From NCBI GenBank assembly GCA_032871835.1, contig CM065298.1:80520154-80584153 (forward strand): a stretch of DNA of 64,000 nt. The letters are read 5' to 3'. The notes below the pieces were generated by a model that did no database searches, was not told where the DNA came from, and worked only from the letters and a program-made list of their open reading frames with translations. Positions 57,690 through 64,000 of the stretch are shown here, one piece after another. Position 1 is the first letter of the stretch; each line of letters starts with the position of its first letter. Origin of the DNA: Dipteronia dyeriana. Lineage: Eukaryota; Streptophyta; Magnoliopsida; Sapindales; Sapindaceae. Both the position numbers and the translations under genes were made by a program.

Positions 57690-60600
57690 TTTTTCGATAA
57701 CATGACATGTCAGCAAAGATAGCGTATGATCTAGAATATATGGTAAACCATGTCATCAGAGAAGAAAAACGGTCTCTAGTAATTGACAAGTGGTCAGATG
57801 AATCGAGCGGGCAAAATAGACTTGATCTGGTATAGTAAACCAATCGGGTAAAATAAGCATGGTCGGGTAAGTCAAACGGTCAATATTTGCCCAAATCAAA
57901 GTTGATGTTATTGGATGGGGTGGTCAAACTAAACCGATCGGCCAAGATAGGTCTAAATCGATCGCCCAAGTCAACCTGAAGACAAGTTTACCTTGTCGGC
58001 GTAAATGATCATTTTTACCTTGACAGGTGTCAGTAAAGATAGCCCGACGGATGCTTAAAAAAAAAGGTACCTGAGTAAGGGTCACTTCATAAAAACGATC
58101 ATTAAATGTCTTTCTTTAACTAACAATTTGTTGAGAATTTTTATAGTGAAAGGTTTATCAAGTTTGACTTAGATAAGGTTGCTTTCCAAATGCATATTGA
58201 TCAGAAAGGTCGGTAAAACTCTAAATCGTAACTACGTCAGTCAATTACCAGATGACACCACATTATCAGCTGTCAAAGATAGAACCTGTTCAACCAATGT
58301 TCTGACCGGCGAAAGATTCATATCGGCCAAAGATAGAACCTGTTCAGACAAAGATTCTGGTCGACCATAATTATGGTCTACCAAAGAAAGAATCTAGTCT
58401 ATTAGAGTTCTTGTAAGCTAAAGATAAAATCCAGTCAATGAAAGAGAATCTGATTGACTGAAGTTTCTTATCGGCCAAAGATAAAATCTGATCCGTCAAA
58501 GATTTCGGTAAAAAAAGGCGGCATGGTTTATGAAAATAGATCAACAAAGACGAGAGGCCGGGTTTTAATGGAGTTATTACAGTGGGTCATATCCATAAAA
58601 ATCAAGAGCATCCCGCTGACTACAACATAAACAGACGAAACACCAAGATACTAGCAAGCTTGTTAAAAAAAAGGGTGCTAGGGGGTGGATTATCTGTTGT
58701 ATCAGTGTCAAAAGATATGCAAGCTAGCAAATTCGTAAATAGAGTTCGGTAAAAAAAAGAGAAAAAAAAAGGCACAAGATGCACTTAAAGAAAAGTTCAC
58801 CTCGATGAGCTTTAAAAACCGCACCCTTGATGGTAGAAAACATCATAAGTCAATCATCAACTGAGTCAAATAAGTGTTAGCCTATTTGGTTTGCCATAGC
58901 CATTCAGTTTGATGGAACTATTTAACTCATCAGAACTGCTCGGTTCACCAGAGGTACTTAACCATTGTAGTTTAGCTCACCGTTCTGTTAGATACCTCAA
59001 CCGGCTAATCAGAAAAGCATTAAAAAAAGTGGAGGAAAAGAGGATGCGATGTAAAAGCACTTTGTTCGAATAAAACATACTTTAACAACTACTGAGGGGC
59101 TAGAGGTAGCACAACACAACAAATGAGCATGTTATGAAAAAATAAAATAAAAAACATTGCAGTTGCAAAGCAGCTTTTAGCAAAGTCACTTATACAACCC
59201 AGTGATTCGGCTGATAGATAAAAAAAAAAACATAATTGATCGGTCCAAAGTTGACCAGTGTAATAAGAAAACTGACTGATCCAAAGTTGATTAATGTAGT
59301 AAGATAATCGATCAGGCCAAAGTTGATCAGTGTAATAAGATAACCGATCGGTCTAAAGTTAATCAGTTTAATAAGATAACTGATGTATGCATAAAAAAAA
59401 GATGGACTATAACGGATGTGGGAGAATAAGACAAAAGCATGTGGATAAATCATCACTTCTTAGCACATGTAAAAAGTCTGGTAGCAGCAGACAATCTCAA
59501 TCTCGACGGTTTAATCAAAGGATTGTTCGTGACCAAAAATCCAATCATTCCTAGTAAAAAAAAGGGAATTAGATGGATCGTCATAATTCACGAAACGTCA
59601 TAGAGATCGTTCACCCTAAGAAATATTTGATGATATCTGGGACATCGCAACTCTACATTGGAGATAGAAACGCCCATTACATATGTTAGTATCGATTAAT
59701 AAATTGTTTTGTTTGCTTCATTGCAGTGATTTAAGAAGGCATGAGATGAAATATTATACAAAAATATAAGGAAGGAACATCCGTGATTAACCAACTCAGA
59801 GTAACAAAAAAAATGTTAGCAATTTCGGATCCCCCATCAAGTGATGTTAAAGCACAAAGAGATAAAGCCAGCTCAAATAGGCATCTACACTCAAAGAAAC
59901 GTTAAAGATTGAACCAAGTCCGGCTAAACTTCTAAAAAATCAAAAGACCATTAAATGAGAAATTCTCCTGATAAAATCCAAGTAAAAGTGTTCGAAATTT
60001 GTCTCCTCCACACAGAGACATGCCCGAACACCCGAGTTTTCTAGGGAAAAGGGTGCTCGGGGGACCAAGTGAGGAGGCAGAAAGCGAAAGTCGCAAAGAC
60101 AATGCATACTCATCGAAACTAACTGGGTGCATTAAAAGCACTCTTAGAGTGCCTTCAAGTCACTTGTACTTGATGGGATGCGCTAAGTGTTGAATGAGGG
60201 ATAAAATATTTATACTTGAAACAGTTACCAATGCAAACTTTAGTATTTTCTGTAAAGTCAGTAAAATATAAACTACCCTCGTTGCAACGAATCTTGAACA
60301 ACAGACTACTGGGAGACATCCCAGTGACTTAGTTGACAGATAAAAGACAAGCGTCTATAAATTAGATACCATGAAAATGTTTCCAAAGAACAGTACTTGG
60401 TAAATATCAAGATCGATCATGAGCATACCAAGCAAGCCAGGTCATAGATTGTTCACACATCCAATCAGAGATGATTGGTTAATAAGAAAACCGATCAGGT
60501 CAGACCAAGTTTGGTCAGTTATTGAGGTAATTGATCGGGGAAAAGAAATGATCAATTAATAAGATAATTGATCTGATCAACGATTACAGAATTTAGGCCC

Positions 60601-61533
60601 TCTTCCTTCTTTGTTTCTCATCGTTTTTTTCTCTCTCTCCCTCCCGTGGGAATGCTTGGGCATATTTATACGTGGCTGAAATAATTTGAACGGGTGCATC
60701 TCCCGCCTTGGTTCTCTGAACCTGTTCCCTCTTTATCGAGTGAGATCCTCTATTTAAAAGTAGTTGACTTCGAGTGAATAACGGACTCAAGATTATCGTT
60801 GGTGGAGATAAGTTTGTTTCCTCATTGGAAATAAATTCTTGTCTTACACGTATGCAGAATTTAATGTTCGTTATAACGTACATATGATCTTGTGTGTATT
60901 CATGGCACAATTCTTCATGGAGGTCATGGAGTTAACCGCTCGTTGTTTCGTAGAGCTAGGTAGATCCATGCTTTAGTTCTGGTCTCAGAAGCTTGGGACG
61001 ACCTTGTGGGCACTTACTGGAGGTAGTGTGAGATTCTTCTTTCATGTCTAGGTAGGCTAAATGCGTCCCTTAGCGAATTAGCTATAGCATGAACCTGATT
61101 CACTTAAGGGCTCTCTCTTCGTATCTAACGGGGACATCGAGCTTTTGGAGAGGTTGGTGGGCTTTTGGCTTAAACTACGAGTTAAATCTGACCTCGGGAA
61201 GCCTTGACCCGGAAGGAGTTCATTCTTGTTTGTGTCGGGCTCTACTTCGAGTGCTTCCTGAGCTCGACGATCTTACCTCGCTTTCACGGGATGGTTTTGG
61301 ATCCTGACCTAGGAACTGAGGTTCCGGGATAGGTGATCTCGAGAAGCCCGAATTCTAGTATTTATGTGAGGGCTCGACTTGGTCGTGTCTAGCTTCATCC
61401 GTGATAATTTCGAAGCCCGATGATCTTTCCTTGCTTCTGCGGGGAAGCTTTATGGTTCGCCCGGGGTCCCATGAATGGTGAATTTGGGCTTTGTTCGAGG
61501 TAGGAGAGTGAAAAATTTCTCTTTGATCCCCTA
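57690..61533 (+). repeat. Non-coding repetitive region, probably from a gypsy-type LTR element
   Basis: No polymerase or gag motif is present. Phrases such as CCAAAGATAAAATCTG recur (58300-58510). Purine-rich tracts ending in GGGTGCTAGGGGGTGGATTA (58673-58692) and GGGTGCTCGGGGGACCA (60050-60066) look like polypurine primer sites. The first is followed by TGTTGTATCAG (58697), and CCCTAGCCA closes at 61533. An LTR of 58697-61533 is therefore possible but unproven. The GC-richer part at 61080-61510 resembles a transcribed R/U5 region. Confidence 0.4.
59238..59381. repeat. 36-bp tandem repeat, four units
   Basis: Units at 59238-59273, 59274-59309, 59310-59345 and 59346-59381 follow the pattern GATCGGTCCAAAGTTGATCA then GTGTAATAAGATAACT. 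They are about 80% alike. On the minus strand they give a 12-residue repeat (LITLINFGLIDY type). Scattered single units occur at 60475-60580. Confidence 0.9.
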
Positions 61534-61539
61534 GCCAAA

Positions 61540-62487
61540 TTTTACTATTAACAAAACTCTTTAATTAATATTCCTTGATTATAACTCCGGTGTTATTCTA
61601 CTAAAAACCCGAAGCTGCACTTAATCAACTGCAGACATTTTTACACAGGCCGATACAACTCGGCGTCCATCGATATAGTTATTACATATGGTGTGATCCT
61701 CCACAGTAGTTCATAATTAGAGTTAGGTCATAATGTCCGTTATAACTCTCTAATTACATATATCCTTTAAGTACCGTTGATTCTTTAATGGACAATAAAT
61801 CCTATTTCCTTACGGAATTAGGAGAGCGCTAATATTATCCAAGCCCCGAATCAACCCTGAAGGGAACTACCATCAACTTTTCATAAGAAGGAGTGGATTC
61901 CATAATTGTGTACAAACCTTCCCAGCCACAAGCCAAGCCGCAATCCCAACATACGGAGTATATTGATCAAGAAATGCATCTGACCTCACCCATGGTGTAT
62001 CAAAGACCACGATCTAACCTGAAGGAGTCAATAAGACACTCAGGATTAATATCACCCACATATAGCCATTATTAGTTGATATGTATGAATCTCATCGGTA
62101 AACGAATCTTGGTGAGAGACTCATATAGATCATGGCCCAGCCCTATATGATCACATCATACAAGGTGCCTCCATTCCCATATCACATATGAATGATTAAT
62201 GATAGAATCATCGTACATTACAGAATGAACCGCAACTGTAGATTAACCACAAATAAAGTACCTAGCTTTATTTGCTATCTATAGACTCTTTAGATTGCAC
62301 ATCTCTTATTGTATCCATCCGTATATGACACTTATATACATAGTTTGAGATTACTTCCGGCAATCTTGAATGTTGAATATGCACAGGTTATAAAATAAAT
62401 AACACAACAAGAATGAATTAAACTTTTCTTTTTATTTATTTCATAAATCCATTTACAAGTTACATGTTTAGGGCATAAACTCCAACA
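61540..62487 (-). repeat. Copia family A 3' LTR, truncated
   Basis: On the minus strand it starts TGTTGGAGTTTATGCCC next to the polypurine tract (GTGGGAGAT) and follows 706-1640 of the plus-strand LTR. Similarity stops at about 61545, where the repetitive region begins. The rest of the LTR is either deleted or displaced beyond the insertion. Confidence 0.85.
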
Positions 62488-64000
62488 ATCTCCCACTTGC
62501 ACTAAAGCGTGTAGGCATGTCTCGTAACCCTAGACCATCTAGGTGACCCGAAAACACTTTAGTCGGTAAGGTCTTCGTAAATGGATTAACATGATTTTCT
62601 TGTGAGGCTATCTTGGTGACGATCACATCTTCTCTCTGCACAATTTCTCTGATGAGATGATACTTTCTTTCTATATGCTTCCCTCTCTTGTGGCTTTTTG
62701 GTTCTTTGGAATTAGCCACAACACCATTGTTATCACAATAAAGTGTGATAGGCTTATCCAGGTCTGGAACAACTTCCAGATCACTCAAAAACTTACGGAG
62801 CCAAACAATCTCTTTAGCAGTTTCATAAGCGGCTACATATTCGACTTCCATGGTGGAGTTAGCAATGCAAGATTGCTTGATACTTCTCCACACAATTGCT
62901 CTACCACCCAGGGTAAATACTGATCCATACGTGGATTTTCTAGAATCCATGTTTGACTAAAAATCAAAATTCATGTATCCTAACGGGATCAAATACCTAT
63001 CCAAAATACACTAGCATATAACTTCTCGTTGTTCGAAGATACTTAAGAATCGTCTTAACATCAACCCAATAATCCAATCCTGGGTTGGACTGGTATCTGT
63101 TAACTACTCTCACTATATAGCAGATGTCCGGTCTCGTGCATAACATAGCATACATGAGACTACCTACTACTGATGCATAGGGTACACGTCTCATATCCTT
63201 AACTTCTTGAGGTGTCTTAGGACACTGTTCCTTAAACAAGTGAACTCCATGCCTAGAAGGTAAATTACCGTTCTTGGAGTTCTGCATAAAAAATCATACA
63301 AGAATCTTATCGATATATGATGCCTGAGACAGTGCTATGAGTTTGTTCTTACGATCCCTTATAAGTTGGATCCATAGAACATAACTTGCCTCTCCCAAAT
63401 CTTTCATTTGGAATTGGCTAGCCAGCCAACCCTTTACATTAGACAATACTCCCACATCATTCCCAACGAGTAGGATATCATCTATGTATAGGACCAAGAA
63501 AACTACATTCTTATCAATGATGCGCTTGTAGACACAAGGCTCATCAACGTTCTACTCGAAGCCATAGGTTTTGATCACATCATCAGACCTAATATTCCAA
63601 GATCTAGATTCTTGCTTAAGTCCATATATGGACCTTTACACCTTGCAAACCTTTTGCTCTTGATATAGAGACACGAATCCCTCTGGTTGCATCATATAGA
63701 TGCTCTCATCAAGATTGCCATTCAAGAATGGATATGAGAATCCTAGTAGACTTAAACATGGCTACTTGCGAGAAGGTCTCTTCATAATCGACCCCCTCTT
63801 TCTGGGTATAACCCTTGGACACTAGCCTTACTTTAAAGGTCTCTACCTTCCCATCTACTCCTCTCTTTCTCTTGTAGATCTACTTACACCTTATGGGTTT
63901 TACCCCATCCGGTAAGTCTACAAGATCCTAGACTGAGTTAGAGTAGATGGACTCCATCTCGAGATTCATGGCTTTAAGCCATTTCTCTTTATCAAGATCT
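62468..64000 (-). pseudogene. Copia family A pol (RT and RNase H), partial
   Basis: Minus-strand polymerase running off the right edge. From 64000 downward: RT N-terminal part with stops (63500-63997; KWLKAMNLEMES, then [14 protein letters not shown] and SIYGLKQ); the RT active-site segment (63294-63497, VLYIDDILLVGND with the YxDD box); the connection domain (62997-63287, LCTRPDICY and YQSNPGLDYW); and RNase H (62468-62950, CIANSTMEVEYVAAYE, LYCDNNGVVAN, HIERKYHLIREIV). It has several stops and shifts, fewer than the copy at 1-705. Integrase, protease and gag lie outside. Confidence 0.93.

Overview
The window is nuclear DNA of a flowering plant, probably a dicot. It is AT-rich, has GT-AG introns, plant-type Ty1/copia, Mutator-like (MULE) and hAT elements, and short TTTAGGG-like runs. 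I recognise one complete host gene, the Mediator head-module subunit MED8 (29917-46238, +, 12 coding exons). A second, small two-exon gene of unknown function is likely at 50276-50906 (-). Almost everything else is transposable-element sequence, much of it nested. The species cannot be named from this sequence.

Left part (1-11866): the end of a plus-strand copia element (family A) has its 3' LTR split by an 8.03-kb MULE at 1740-9772. The MULE has 54-bp terminal inverted repeats and a perfect 9-bp target duplication. It carries a damaged MuDR-type transposase (-) and a damaged DUF1985/ULP1-like cysteine protease gene (+), the layout of the plant Kaonashi-type MULEs. The copia LTR ends inside an opposite-strand LTR of the same family.

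11867-26547: a truncated family-B copia element carries a hAT-type MITE and is interrupted at 15152 by tandemly rearranged LTRs of another retrotransposon. Next comes a stranded last exon resembling a calcium-dependent protein kinase, then a structurally complete family-B copia element (20031-26547; two 538-bp LTRs, TTGAT duplication, tRNA-Met-type primer site) whose polyprotein lacks protease and the integrase core.

26548-46238: an AT-rich spacer leads into MED8. Intron 9 is 8.6 kb and holds a 4.08-kb hAT element with a decayed transposase. Intron 6 ends in a tandem duplication that doubles the splice acceptor. Intron 10 contains a nearly perfect 220-bp inverted repeat with a 35-nt loop.

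46239-57320: a cluster of non-autonomous DNA elements surrounds the small gene. It includes MULE-like elements at 47129-48502, 48842-50223 (perfect 9-bp duplication), 52990-53719 and 53931-56563; a 282-bp hAT-type MITE at 52252-52533; and a 1.09-kb internal-deletion relative of the intronic hAT at 54033-55122.

57321-64000: non-coding repetitive DNA, probably from a gypsy-type LTR element, carries a 36-bp tandem repeat. It is followed by a minus-strand family-A copia element whose polymerase region runs off the window. Copies of family A in opposite orientation therefore lie at both ends of the window.

No rRNA or tRNA gene, CRISPR array or bacterial-type operon was seen. Exon boundaries were placed by eye from splice sites and reading phase; similarity counts are by eye.
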